From Gibbula magus (Eukaryota > Mollusca > Gastropoda > Trochida > Trochidae): a DNA stretch of 64,000 nt. Both the position numbers and the translations under genes were made by a program. Shown one piece after another: positions 1 to 11,596 of the stretch (the first letter of the stretch is position 1; the number at the start of each line of letters is the position of its first letter). The stretch covers positions 22,345,860 through 22,409,859 of the forward strand of contig OW388293.1 in NCBI GenBank assembly GCA_936450465.1, written 5' to 3'. The notes under the pieces are model-generated. The model saw only the letters and a program-made list of their open reading frames with translations. It did not search any database and had not been told where the DNA came from.

Positions 1-989
1 TTATAACATTCTTTTAATTTACGCTACAATTGATTGTAGAGCTACAATTGATTATGGCGCAGCAATCAGACGCAATTGTCTTGAGAAATCGCACATTGGA
101 TCCACTTACAAGCCCCGTTAGCGAAAGGTGGTAGTAACTAAATGATGCAGCTACCGATGTAGCAGTCTCAAATGACTCTACCGCCTCATATGACCCTAGA
201 GACATATGGGGCTAGCAAATTGCACACATGAGTCCAGCCTCAAATGACTCTATTTAGGTTCAAATGACCCTACAAAATGTTCTGTGAAGAAGAATATTTG
301 CGTATTTATGATTTCACATTGTTCATGTTTTAGTTCATTTTCAGAGACCGTGGAATGGTCTGAATTGAATATTCTTAGAACAAAGTACTAGAGTTAAATG
401 GGCCTAGGATCAAAACACTCTAGAATACCAACTGTGCACGATTGATAGTATACACCTCAAAGGTAGAAAATGTATCAAATACGTTCATGCCATCCCTGAC
501 AGTATTGAGAAACGTTGTCTCTTTTGAGGTACCATGAACACCTGTCCACCATTTGATCAAGGGCAGTGACTCCCGTAAAATATTAATACTACGCTTCCCA
601 ATGTCGTACTCCATCAACATTTTATAATTATGCCCTCACGCAGGTCTCACTCGTACAAACACAAGGACGCACAGACGCACGTACTGACACAGTATGAATG
701 GACGAATTATCACTCAATCCTATCGCCTTCCAGTTCTTGGCAGTGTAAAAATAAAGTGAACACATATTAGACATATGAGGCTAGCCCGAAATGACTCTAC
801 CAGGATTGATTTGGTAAAGCCTAAAACATATTGAGGCTGAGGTAGAGTCATTTGAGCCTGGATAGAGTCATCTAAGCCTTAGGAAAATTCTAGCCCCAAA
901 TGACTCTAGAGTTATCTGAGACCAGGCTCAAATGACTCCATCTGAGTTATCTGATACCGGCCCTAAATAACTCTAGAGTCATGTTTATA
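1..989. repeat. AT-rich flank with degenerate GACTCTA repeats
   Basis: No gene is supported. The core CAAATGACTCTA and its reverse complement TAGAGTCATTTG recur in irregular spacing at about 168-275 and 785-980, giving a degenerate repeat field. The intervening 276-780 shows no coding or structured signal. Confidence 0.45.
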
Positions 990-2400
990 CTATACTTGTG
1001 GCAGGAGAATAAATGACACCCTTATTTCGTACAATAACTACACAACCAGGCAAACTAGCATACTCATTTTGGCCAATCTTAATCTTTTGTTTGTACCTAA
1101 TAGGATTCTAAAGTTGAACATTTTGAGAAACGAAAAAAAGTTTCTGTCTATATAACCATCATATGAAATCTTATGTAACCACAGCCAAAGGTTGCTATTT
1201 TAGTAGGCCAGAGGACGGTTTTGTTTATCAATCTGAGTTCCAAAGATATGCGATCAAAATATTATTTGGTTGTTACGAAACATACCTATCAATTTGACTT
1301 CAGTATCCTGTTGCAGTGTTATTCGAAATAAATCATCAATTTATATGTGATCGTCTTGATATTAGTAATCTTCCCCGTTTATCATTCAGTTAAACCGAAT
1401 ATTGTATGAGTACATACAGAAGCTGAAGAATGACATGAATAACAGGTGTCGTTGAAAATCATGAACTTTCGTTTTATGAACAAATAAAGTATCCCAGGTA
1501 TTGCCAAATAGCATCGTCAGCCCCTCTATCACTTTACGAAGAGGGCTATCTTGTATGTACACCGACTATAATGAAATTGATCACAACATTTTGCCAATAA
1601 TGGAAACAATGTATTTTTAATGTTTCCGGTAGAATTGAATTTAAAAACGTTGCTTAATTTAATTAATTTCAAAGTCATGCAGATCATAGCAAAGGGAATT
1701 CTCAATTTTGATTGATTGTGGCAATTTGTGGATGTCCTGATAATGTGGAATTTTTAAGAAACGGAGGAATAGATGGAAATATTAGTATGCAAAAAAGGAA
1801 GTGTTGGCATGATGATGAAGAATTACGTTATCTAGATTGATGTTTACAAAGTTTATTTGCAAAGTATTGTGTGGCAATCTGCAAAATACAACCATTCTGT
1901 CCCATTTTCATATATTCATTTAATCTAAAACCATACTAATTGTAGATATGGGCAACCACAAGCATTTGTGAGATACATTTTATTATGCACAGTTCATGCA
2001 TAATTATACAATATTTGTCATACTATGAGACCCTGTTTATGCGCATGATTTGGTTACAGCCCGGAAAGCTTATGGAACCCAGATTGATACCCAGAGGTGT
2101 CAAACAAAACCGTCCTCTGTCCTACTTGCTGTGACGTACCACATCCTACAATAGCAACCTGCGGCTGTTTCAAACTCTGAACACCTCCCCCCGCAAGACT
2201 CGCGTGTTTACATTAGATTTCATATGATTGTTATATACTAGACAGAATTTTTATTTCGTTTCACAAAATTTTCAAATTTAGAATCCTATTAAGTACAAAC
2301 ACAAAATTAAGATTGGCGAAAGATGAGGTTGCTAGTTTGCCTGGTTGTGTAGTTATTGTACGAAATATGGGTGTCACTTACTTTCCTGCCAAACTTATAG
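990..2400. mobile_element. Non-autonomous DNA transposon with long terminal inverted repeats
   Basis: The segment at 990-1,250 reappears as an imperfect reverse complement at about 2,060-2,400. Both arms share the blocks TACAATAACTACACAACCAG and GGCAAACTAGCA, and then an AGAGGACGGTTTTGTTT block further inside. The arms are roughly 260-340 bp and enclose about 800 bp with no supportable ORF. This is the architecture of a long-TIR or foldback MITE. The superfamily and target-site duplication could not be fixed. Confidence 0.75.
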
Positions 2401-2427
2401 ATTCATCTGAGGTGAATACACCGACAA

Positions 2428-2619
2428 CTGGGCCCCGTTCCATAACAGCGAGCGCTTATAATCGCTCATTGATTGCTCAATGTAGCGCTCAAGTAGCGCT
2501 CATTCTCTCCTGAACGACATGGTGCAAAACCTCAAAGTTCGCTCGCTTTGCTACGTAGCGCTACATTGAGCAATCGCGTTCAAGAGAGGTTTAAAAGTAA
2601 GCTCTTGAACACGGCCCAG
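2428..2619. mobile_element. Small palindromic MITE, about 192 bp
   Basis: The ends CTGGGCCCCGTTC and GAACACGGCCCAG are inverted. The interior is strongly palindromic: TTGCTCAATGTAGCGCT near 2,472 pairs with AGCGCTACATTGAGCAA near 2,556. There is no coding capacity. It lies just outside the long-TIR element. Confidence 0.65.
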
Positions 2620-2640
2620 GCACTCTTAGCAATAACACGT

Positions 2641-4175
2641 GTTTGTGCACAGTGACCTTACTTGATGTGTAACAACATTTCTTCTGCCTTGTCATTAGAG
2701 CGTTATTCAGCTTAAAGAAACTTCACAGATAGGCTCTGTACACACGACCAGTTTTCTAATAGTATGTTTGCTTAAACAACATTGAATGATTTTGCATATA
2801 AATAATAGCAGAAGCTGGTAAAATAGAGATAAGATGTTGTCACTCGACAGTTTCAAATGTTTAACCTGTACTCCTTTCTGATGTTCAACTCTTCGTTTAT
2901 ACAACGAGTTTGTTTTTCATTAGATAAGTATGCTTATCGTTCGGGTTATTTTACTGGTTAAATCATCACTCATTTAGCTACCGAGATCCATGTACAGCAA
3001 CTTGAAACTGTATTACTATTGTAACATGATGTAGATTGAAGTATGAGCAAAACTCATGCATATTATTATATGAAATAGCATACTGCATCTCCGTATTGCA
3101 ATATATCGGTATACCGTTGCTTGACTATATGTTGAGTTGTTATATCCCACTTTATGAATAAATTAATCTTTCCAAGTTACGCTTTAGAGTAAACACCTTC
3201 ACACTTCAGTAAGTGACGCAGTCATCATTTTATGAGCGCTTCAGGATGTATGTCACGTGTACAGGCTGAATTAGTCCTGCCGCGTGACTGTGTAGAAATA
3301 AGAGCCTTTACTACAGTCTAGATCCTTATTCAGCAAGTCTAGATAAACTGGAGGAACTGAAAGTATTAGACAAATATAATCATAAGGATGAAGGTACAGT
3401 TATTCCATAGACAAAACTTTAGTCAAAAGATGTTTATTGTATGAAGGGCTCCGACCCATATACAGAAGAGTTACATAGGTATATCAACATTGTTATATGT
3501 TTACATAGGTATTTAAGTAAACTTTTGCTTAACAAGACGTCTCTTTTTGTCGATGCATGCTTCACATATAAAGACACCTGAACAATAACAGTTCCATTAT
3601 TAGTTTGCAACATAGATCAGATACATTAAGCATCCCTTGGTTGTTTTTCTAGAAAATGAGGGTCTATATATTTTTTCGTATTTCAGTGCGTAATGGACTA
3701 GTTCTTCTCTCTTTCTCTATAGATTTTTTCCCTCATTAATCATTAAAGTTAACAAACCTAAACGATACCTTAACAACACTCTTCTTAAACTATATGTTGT
3801 TATTATTGATAAATATTTTTTCTTGCTGAAGTAGAGTTTTAAATGTCCTCTAATGATTATATCGAGATCTTGAAACTAGGGTCGATGACCATTCTTGATG
3901 AAACATATCTATTGATCTACGGCGAAACTCACTGATAAATCGGTTCACGTTACCCATTGTTTGTGACAACCATATGACACCGAAACCATGATAAAACAAT
4001 AATTTTCTGATGTCAGTTGTCCAAGTAAGTTTTCCTAAATTATCCAGACTTAAAAGCATATTGTAGGGTGAATTCTGAGGACGTTGTTCAATGCATACTT
4101 AGAATCTTAAACCAAAATTTTAAAATCTTAATTCGGAATTTGCCACATTCACACTATAAGATGAGATTATGTGTC
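2641..4175. other. AT-rich intergenic sequence, no feature recognised
   Basis: The only open frames are short and lack family motifs. I see no splice-bounded exon or clear repeat in this stretch. Confidence 0.5.
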
Positions 4176-4275
4176 TTAAAGGGGCAGTAGCACGTTTTTT
4201 TCGCTCAAATAAGTCGATGAAATGTATTTGAAAAATAATGTCACCAATAGTAAAACATATGATTGCTGAGAGGTA

Positions 4276-5095
4276 TGGTGGCTGATTTCTGCCATTCGCG
4301 TCTTCGCTACTTCCTGTTATTCTAAGCTAGGGCGAAATAGCGAAGTGGCGATGCGAAGTAACGAGGTGGCGATGCGAAGTAGCGAAGCGGCGATGCGAAG
4401 TAGCGAAGATGCGATGCGAAGTAGCGAACACGCGATGCGAAGTAGCGATGCGAAATAGCGAAATAGAGAAGGTTTTTCTTCGCTACTTCGCATCGCCACT
4501 TCTCTACTTCGTATCGCCACTTCGCTACTTCGCATCGCCATTTCGCTTCTTCGCATCGTTACTTCGCCACTTCGCCACTTCGCCACTTCGCCACTTCGTC
4601 ATTTCGCCACATCGCCACTTCGCTACTTCGCCAATTCGTCATTTCGCCATTTCGCGTCTTCGCTACTTCGCCACTTCGCATCGCCACTTCGCTACTTCGC
4701 ATCGCCACTTCGCTACTTCGCATCGCTACTTCGCTACTTCGCCTCTTCGCAAATTCGCTATATCGTTGCATCTTGTCTTCGCTACTTTGTCACTTCGCGA
4801 CGAAGTAGCGAAGACACGATGTAGCGAAGAAGCGAAGTGGCGATGCGAAATAGCGAAGTAACGATGCGAAGTAGCGAAGTGGCGATGCGAAGTAGCGAAC
4901 TGGCGTTGCGAAGTAGCGATGCAAAAATCTTCGCTATCCCGCTATTTCGCATCGCTACTTCGCATCGCCTCTTCGTTACTTCGCATCGCGTTTTCGCTAC
5001 TTCGCATCGCGTTTTCGCTACTTCGCATCGCGTCTTCGCCCTAGATTCTAATAACACGAAGTAGCGAAGACGCGAATGGCAGAAATCAGCCACCA
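4276..5095. mobile_element. Foldback element made of alternating inverted CGAAGTAG satellite blocks
   Basis: The inverted ends TGGTGGCTGATTTCTGCCAT and its reverse complement are flanked by TA on both sides (4,274-4,275 and 5,096-5,097). The interior is a short-unit satellite (GCGAAGTAGCGATGCGAAGT and variants) in four blocks of alternating orientation, about 4,334-4,475, 4,476-4,800, 4,801-4,925 and 4,928-5,045. The open frames across it are repeat artefacts rich in R, S, E and A. Confidence 0.8.
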
Positions 5096-5097
5096 TA

Positions 5098-7312
5098 GTT
5101 ATGTATTATAGAATCTGCATGTTATATTTGTATTTATGTGTAGTGCTATTTGTTAGAAATATATACACTGGAATTCTAATTTCGAAAAACTTATAAACTT
5201 GTTGGTGATTTCTTTTATCTCTTTAAATTATAAACCGTTATATTTTACGCTTCGTATACTGTATACTTCGCTTCGTATATAAAATGATTTTATCCAATAT
5301 ATCAAGTTTCAACATCACATATCATAGAGATCTTGAGTGTAGTTTTAAACCAAATATATCATTCGTTGGATTCGAACCTTAACCAAGGACAAGAGTAGAA
5401 CAGACGGTCAAGGCAGAAACCACTAGACAACACATCACCTCATCGGCTTTTGACACGAATTGTATTCATTAACTATATATACATAAAGAAACTACTGTAT
5501 TTTCTTTCTACTTCTATGTCGTTTAAATAGAAAGAATGATAGTATTTACTATAAAGAATGCGACGTTTCCTAACTTTCGGTGTTGATAGGCCAGCAAACA
5601 AGGCATCTAGTCTATCTATTAAAGTTGATCGCGAGGAAATGTCGCTTTAATTATTGTAAATCTGTCATTCGTCATGTCATAAAATTCAACGATATTTACA
5701 GATAATATTTCTAAAAAGTGGGTTTGGTACCAACTACTTTGACGTCTTGTGAATATCTACAAAATTGAAGATGGTATTCATTTGTTCGATACCAGCTATA
5801 TGTTACAGTCGGCATAACATCTAAACCATAGTGCATGTTCCTTGATTTGTGAAATAATATGTAGCATTATTAAATGATATATTGCCACATTGTATTCTAC
5901 CACGGACAGGATACAGCTTCATGATCAAACTTTCAAACTATAATTGCTATTTTTAGAAACATACGTTGAGTAAACGTTTCTTCTTATACATTGCAAACTC
6001 GTCGTGTGGTATTGAAATACACGAAGATGTATTATCATTAACATGCTAACTAAGAAAGAAGACCAAACGCGAGCCAGGAAGCGATATTTGTTGTTTGTTT
6101 AATTAATAACAGAGACATTTATATTTCATATGCAAATGAGAAATACCCTCGTTCAAACAAAGTTAAAAGATTTGAATAAAAATCGTCGATTTGATAAGAC
6201 TATTTAAATTAGTATAACTTGCATATTGGAAATTGGAACATTTATAAGAGTAAGGCACAATTTGCCAAACGAGAAATCAAATCACAATGATCACATTATT
6301 TTTTAAACGTAATACAATTTGTATTTTCGGTATGTAGGTCAGTATTAAATATTTAAGACTGTTTAATCGAAATATGATGTCAAACGCGGTTATTCTTCGT
6401 TTAACAAAAACAACTATTATGAATGATAAATGGTATTCCAGATTATGACTATTTTAAAACTATGACAACCAAACGATACATGCGCAAAATTATACGCGCA
6501 ACTTATGAATGTTTCCAGTTTGATGGTCATCATAACAGTGCGTGCTGCAGTTTTCGCTGTACGGATAGGCGTGTTAACACTCCATCTGCGACAACTTCAT
6601 CACTTTGATGCTGTCCGCTTCGACGTTTTAATTATCGATTACAGGTTAAAGAAAGCGAATTGTAATTATAATATTGCATCTATAGAAGGCCTAAAGGGGT
6701 ACACAAGGCATAATAATTCCCGGACTATCCAAATTACTGTCAAGAAGTGTGCTGTACAGTTCCTTTGAGTATCGACTCAAACTTTTAAAATTTTGGCGTA
6801 TTTACTGTATTTAATACGCTTTAATTTAAGATTGATGTGTTTTTTTCTGAATATACCATTTATTTCCCACTCCATAAAAAAACTATAATGTAGATTACAG
6901 TAAAATAGCTACAACGTATTAAGTGAATAACATTGTTATGGCGTGTCCATTATATGATAAATTACGTATTATGTCAATCTGTCGACAGATAAATTTAGAA
7001 TAGGTTGTGGCTAGATGACCAAAATGTGACAAAAGAATCATATTTGCATTGTGCATATGCGTTTGATTTTTATAGTTGATAGTTGTATTGCAGTTTTTGA
7101 TTCAAACCTGTTCGGAGTAGGTAATTTGTTTGCCATTTAAATTTTTGTTTAAATGTATATGTTAAAATAGAGAGGAGATTCACAATATCGTTCCTTCTTT
7201 CTTTGAATCTTAGAATAACTGTTTCTGCATTTTCTGCGGTGTCCTTTTCAATTTTAATTCATTCCAGTAGATCCTGCCACAACCTTTTGACAAACCATTC
7301 TTTATAAACCAC

Positions 7313-7316
<4 letters not shown>
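5098..7316. other. AT-rich interior of the 4.7-kb TIR element, no gene recognised
   Basis: Apart from the tRNA-like stretch at 5,361-5,438, nothing coding is seen. An 87-codon frame at 6,505-6,768 has no family motif. Confidence 0.45.
5361..5438 (-). other. tRNA-like remnant (SINE head or tRNA pseudogene)
   Basis: On the minus strand a B-box-like GGTTCGAATCC lies about 50 bases after an A-box-like GTCTAGTGG. I could not draw a clean cloverleaf, so a tRNA-derived SINE fragment or a decayed tRNA gene is more likely than a working tRNA. Confidence 0.4.

Positions 7317-7386
<70 letters not shown>
7317..7386. repeat. (TA)n microsatellite
   Basis: An uninterrupted alternating AT tract of about 70 bp. 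Confidence 0.97.
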
Positions 7387-7388
<2 letters not shown>

Positions 7389-7598
7389 TGAATGTTAAAG
7401 CGTATTAAATAATTTAGGCATATGGCTTTTGAGTACGGATTAGATTAGTCATTAGATTTTAGTCAGTAGACTCAGTGTATCTCAGTTTATATGGCAGCTC
7501 TTGTTGGCGGCATTACTATTTTGACATATTCCAAAGTTACTCCTACTTACTCTTACTTCTCTAACAAATATAAACAATACCAAGTTATCTATTATGTA

Positions 7599-7705
7599 AT
7601 GGAGAATGCATGAGGAGCCGTGGATTCGTTGAAAATAATCAACGAGCCCCGAAGGGGAGAGTTTATTATTTTGAACGAATCCACGGCTCCGAATGCATTC
7701 TCCAT
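7599..7705. repeat. 107-bp near-perfect hairpin
   Basis: The arm starting ATGGAGAATGCAT pairs with the arm ending ATGCATTCTCCAT. Pairing continues through GGAGCCGTGGATTCGTT and its inverse, and the inner AAATAAT/ATTATTT also pair. The tip includes CCCCGAAGGGG. It could be a mini-MITE or a transcribed hairpin. Confidence 0.75.
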
Positions 7706-8029
7706 CTTAATCCATGTATGACGTCACGTAACATACATATGTGATTATCTAGCATTATAGACAATACATTTCAATTATGTAACCTAAAAAATATTATTTT
7801 GCAAATTTCGGTGCCCATTTATCGGATATGGTACTAGTAGCTTCGACCCTTATGAAATGGATTCTTCCACGCACGTGCATGGCGCAAATCTTCCACGCAA
7901 AGCGATTTGACTGACAGTCGAACTCCTGCATTTCATGTGTTTCAGCACGATCCCCACGCGTTTCACACTTAACCAGTCTTGTTTAGAATGCAGGGATCTT
8001 ACTGAATAACAATCAAATGATTACCAGAA

Positions 8030-8102
8030 GGCCTGGTAGTCGAATAGGTTAGGGCGCTGCGTAACAGACGAAGGGTTACATGTTCGATTCCCGGGTCAGA
8101 CA
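8030..8102 (+). other. tRNA-like sequence with A-rich tail (probable SINE remnant)
   Basis: An A-box-like TAGTCGAATAGGTTAGG is followed by a B-box-like ATGTTCGATTCCC about 35 bases later, and directly after it comes ATTAAAAAAATAAT. The anticodon arm pairs poorly, so this is likely a short SINE or tRNA pseudogene. Confidence 0.45.
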
Positions 8103-8538
8103 TTAAAAAAATAATATTTTAAGATTCTAATCAGATATACTAAGACAAAATACATCATTCTAGAACAAATTACTTTGTGAGCCATTACGAAAATGTCAAA
8201 ACCTGACACCCCTCCTGACTGGATTAGTCAATGACCAGTAGATTCTTAAAAATAATCCACTGTTAACACAATAGAGTGACGTCATCACCATGGATTAAAC
8301 GTCGTTCATATTACCAGTTCGAATTTTTTGTATCGATCTTACATTGTCCTCAATTAACGTTACATTTATCATAAAACATGCAGATTCTATAATATATAAC
8401 TGCTTTGTATACCGGTTCATCGCCTTATAATATAATTGTCATGTTACGTTAAAAAAAACAATTATAGGACATCAGATTATTTGCTCAAACATCCGATCTT
8501 ACTTACTATGAACAGGGAACTGTAAAATCCTTATTTAG

Positions 8539-8936
8539 CTCCTTCGCGATTTCGCTTCTTCGCGATTTCGCTTCTTCGCGATTTCGCTTCTTCGCAATTT
8601 CGCTTCTTCGCAATTTCGCTCCTTCGCGATTTCGCTCTTTCGCAATTTCGCTCTTTCGCGATTTCGCTCTTTCGCAATTTCGCTCTTTCGCTTCTTCGCG
8701 ATTCGTTTCACGGACGTTTCGCTCCTTCGCGATTTCGTTTTGCGGACGTTTCGCTCCTTCGCGATTTCGTTTCGGGGGCGTTTCGCTCCTTCGCGATTTC
8801 GTTTCGCGGACGTTTCGCTCCTTCGCGATTTCGTGTCGCTGTTTCGCGATTTCGTTTCCCTGTTTCGCGATTTCGTTTCACAATTTCGCGATTTCGTTTT
8901 GATTTTTTCGCGATTTCGCTATTTCGTGTTGGAAAG
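8539..8936. repeat. CTTCGCGATTTCG short-unit satellite
   Basis: A tandem array of units such as CTCCTTCGCGATTTCG and CTTCTTCGCAATTTCG, with longer variants containing CGGACG from about 8,700. It ends in a small hairpin around TTCGTGTTGGAAAGTTAACACGAA, next to the right TIR of the 4.7-kb element. Confidence 0.85.
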
Positions 8937-9262
8937 TTAACACGAAATCAAATGGCCCCTCTCAGCCATCATAAAAACACCATTCTCTCTCCGGAAAATC
9001 AAATTGAAAATGAGTGTACATGGTTCGGTAAAGCCACGGGGATCGTTTTTGTAATGCGAAATGATTAAATTGTGTTCACAATAAAATGGCCGCCATACAA
9101 TTTTTGCTTTATACGCAACACCGTTATTATCACTACGGATTATTGGTTTGTGTAATAACATGTTTTACCCTCTAAAGTTAATATAAATGACATAAACTAT
9201 CATTATAAATGGGAAATTTGAAAAAATCAAATTTGCAAAAAACGTGCTTCTGCCCCTTTAAG

Positions 9263-10298
9263 GTACGTTTTGCAGGCTAGAAGGTGTAGTCTCTCTATAC
9301 AATCGAATCGTTGAAAACCCCATATTTCAGATCTATATAATAGTCAATAATGCACAAACATGACATTTTATATTTTTATGAAATAAAGTTAAAACATGCC
9401 CTGGAGCATCGACTTTGTAGACAACCTAGACTTTAAGGAGCCTTTATGTATAGCTCTTTGTTCTGGTTGACATTTAGATAACACTTCAATACAGTAAACA
9501 TTGCTATGATACCGAATGGCAAGTGTATACGCACTGATACCCCCAGGGTGAAAAGGCTACATGGTTAACCAACCAAATACAGAATGATCCTTAATCATTT
9601 ATTACACCGAGTACTGAGTTCTGTCATCGTGACCTTTTTATTTTAAGAGGATTCTTTTCTTGTAATGATGAATATTCAGTTTTACCTCTTCAGGCCTGAA
9701 AGGCCAGATAGGATTAAGAAATTGACCGTCGTCCAGCGTTCGTCCAATTTCAACATCGACTTCTCCTCCAGAACCACTGTCCCGCAAAGCTACAGTTTTG
9801 TGGAGAGGTACCTTGCGTCCACATGTAGAAGATCAACGTTTATTCGTTTGGTTCTGATCCCCTCAAATATGGGCCTAGTAAGCATTTTCACCAAAACATT
9901 TAGACGACTTCCTCTCCGAAACCGGATGGCATAACAAGCTGAAATGTTCAAAATAGCCACTATGTTCCATGGAGACTAAGTTTGTTCGTGTACCACAGTA
10001 GATACATTCATTTGCATTAAGATTATCTTCTTGTTAAATTTATTCTCAACATTCTTGGTCAACAAGGGCTTTACGTCAAAATCCAGAGAATCACGCCTGA
10101 GATCTGTTTATACTACAGTACCAGCCCAAGAGATGAACATTATATGCATGACGTGCGTGTCTTGGCACTGGTTACGACATTCCACGCGTCCCATGGGACG
10201 CACCCTGTAAACAAAACTACTATATGTCACTGTGTAAACCAATCAAAATACGTCCTTGTATGTCCCTGCGCCCCTTAAAACGCCTCTAATACCCCCTT
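9263..10298. other. Intergenic stretch with one possible decayed coding fragment
   Basis: Around 9,690-9,935 the minus strand reads a protein-like peptide (segment ALRDSGSGGEVDVEIGRTLD) that joins a second protein-like stretch only through a frame change and a stop. The product is unknown. The rest shows nothing recognisable. Confidence 0.25.
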
Positions 10299-11596
10299 TA
10301 CACCAAACCCGTTCTCACTACGTTCTTGATTTTTTTAGAACGGACTCGAACTGTCCGAGAACGGAATGGATGATAGTGGCAACTGTTTGCGAACTTTAAG
10401 AACTGACTCGGACGTACTAAAAACTGAAGGGTGCTCCAGAACGCTGGACATGTCCAACGATCTCCCCGTTCTGTTATTGGACTGGGTACAAACATACTAA
10501 AAACGGGATTGTCGTACTTCGAACGGAGCTGCCGTACTTCGAACGAGATTGCCGTACTTCGAACTTACTGAGGACGTTCTGCAGTCGGAAAATCAATTGT
10601 AATACGTTCATGCACAGTTTCCACCCAGTCCATCCCGTCCACACACAGATGTAACTCGACCACAGTGCGCCCATTTCAGTTGCTATCTCATGTAAATTTG
10701 TTCCAAATGAAATTAATTATTCTTAACAAGTTGCTACCACGTTCCTACACATGTCTAAAAGTTCACAATAGGTCCTCGTTACACGTTATATTCGTTCTTA
10801 GAACGTTTGAGAAATTCTGACACAGTTTTACTTCTTTGGCAATACCATAACGGGTTTGAATAAATACGTTTTGATACGTTCATCATTTGGGATACATAGT
10901 TAACAAGTAAACAACTTGCAACTGTAAACATGTAAAATGTTTGGGTTTAATTACCTTTGGATAGTAGCCGAACAACAAGAAAAAGTGTTCATTCATGAAA
11001 CATTTTTGGGAACACGTTATTGACGTTAGGATTTCCTCTCCTAGGGGAAGACGATAACAGGAACCTTTTAGGACAAGAAATGGATTCCCTATGGTCAATC
11101 TTTTATCTACACTAATCCATTGAGGATTTAAACTTGTTCACATTGAAACTGAGAACGGGAATAAGAACGGGCAATTTAATAACGTGCTGGATATTTACAG
11201 AAATGGGGCCAGGACGTGATTGCGGTACAAGAACGTAGTGTAAACGAAAAAAATGTCTGAAAACGAGTTGATCGGGAGACAAACGGGTTAGAACGGTATT
11301 GTGCGTATGAAGATCGAGTTGGTCTAGTTGAGAACTGATATAAACTGACTGATAACGGGATTGAACTGATTGAAGACGTAATAAACGGGCAATAGTATCC
11401 CATCTAATTATAAACGTGGTAACAACTGTCAGAGAACGGTGTAAAGACTAGATGGACTTCCTGAGAACTGTCTGTAAACGTACTTGGATCATAGTATGGA
11501 AAGTTATACAGAAAAGTTACCCGTTTCTGCCCGGTTCGAGGTCGTTTACAATAATTTTTGGACGGAGTAGAACGTAGTGAGAACTACCTTGGTGTA
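10299..11596. mobile_element. 1.3-kb non-autonomous TIR element (TACACCAA family)
   Basis: The termini TACACCAAACCCGTTCTCAC and its inverse (GTGAGAACTACCTTGGTGTA) share about 28 bp with one mismatch cluster. The interior is rich in GAACG/CGTTC motifs. A shorter relative lies at 40,520-40,776. No transposase frame is present. Confidence 0.75.

Larger units (their letters stand above)
4258..8973. mobile_element. 4.7-kb TIR element with satellite blocks inserted in MITE family 1
   Basis: The termini are TATGATTGCTGAGAGG (4,258-4,273) and its near inverse CCTCTCAGCCATCATA (8,958-8,973). AAAACA flanks both sides (4,252-4,257 and 8,974-8,979) and occurs once at the same place in the intact MITE, so it is the probable target duplication. 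A subterminal inverted match (TATTATAGAATCTGCATGTT at about 5,105, inverse near 8,375) supports one unit. The interior contains a nested foldback element, a TA microsatellite, a 107-bp hairpin, tRNA-like sequences and a second satellite. No transposase is recognisable, so it looks non-autonomous. Confidence 0.65.
4176..9262 (-). mobile_element. TTAA-flanked MITE (family 1) split by a large insertion
   Basis: Positions 4,176-4,257 and 8,974-9,262 are the two ends of the same MITE that is intact at 33,161-33,506, here in opposite orientation. The outer ends read TTAAAGGGGCAGTAGCACG and its near inverse ending CTGCCCCTTTAA, so TTAA is the likely target duplication, as in piggyBac or Kolobok-type elements. 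The intervening 4.7 kb is a separate insertion. Confidence 0.75.

Noticed and set aside
4317..5096. Overlapping open frames of 70-150 codons on both strands
   Set aside because: All are translations of the CGAAGTAG satellite (cyclic R/S/E/V or A/S/L/R peptides) in several frames at once.
8030..8102. A functional tRNA gene
   Set aside because: Box A and B are present, but the anticodon stem pairs badly and an A-rich tail follows, as in a SINE remnant.
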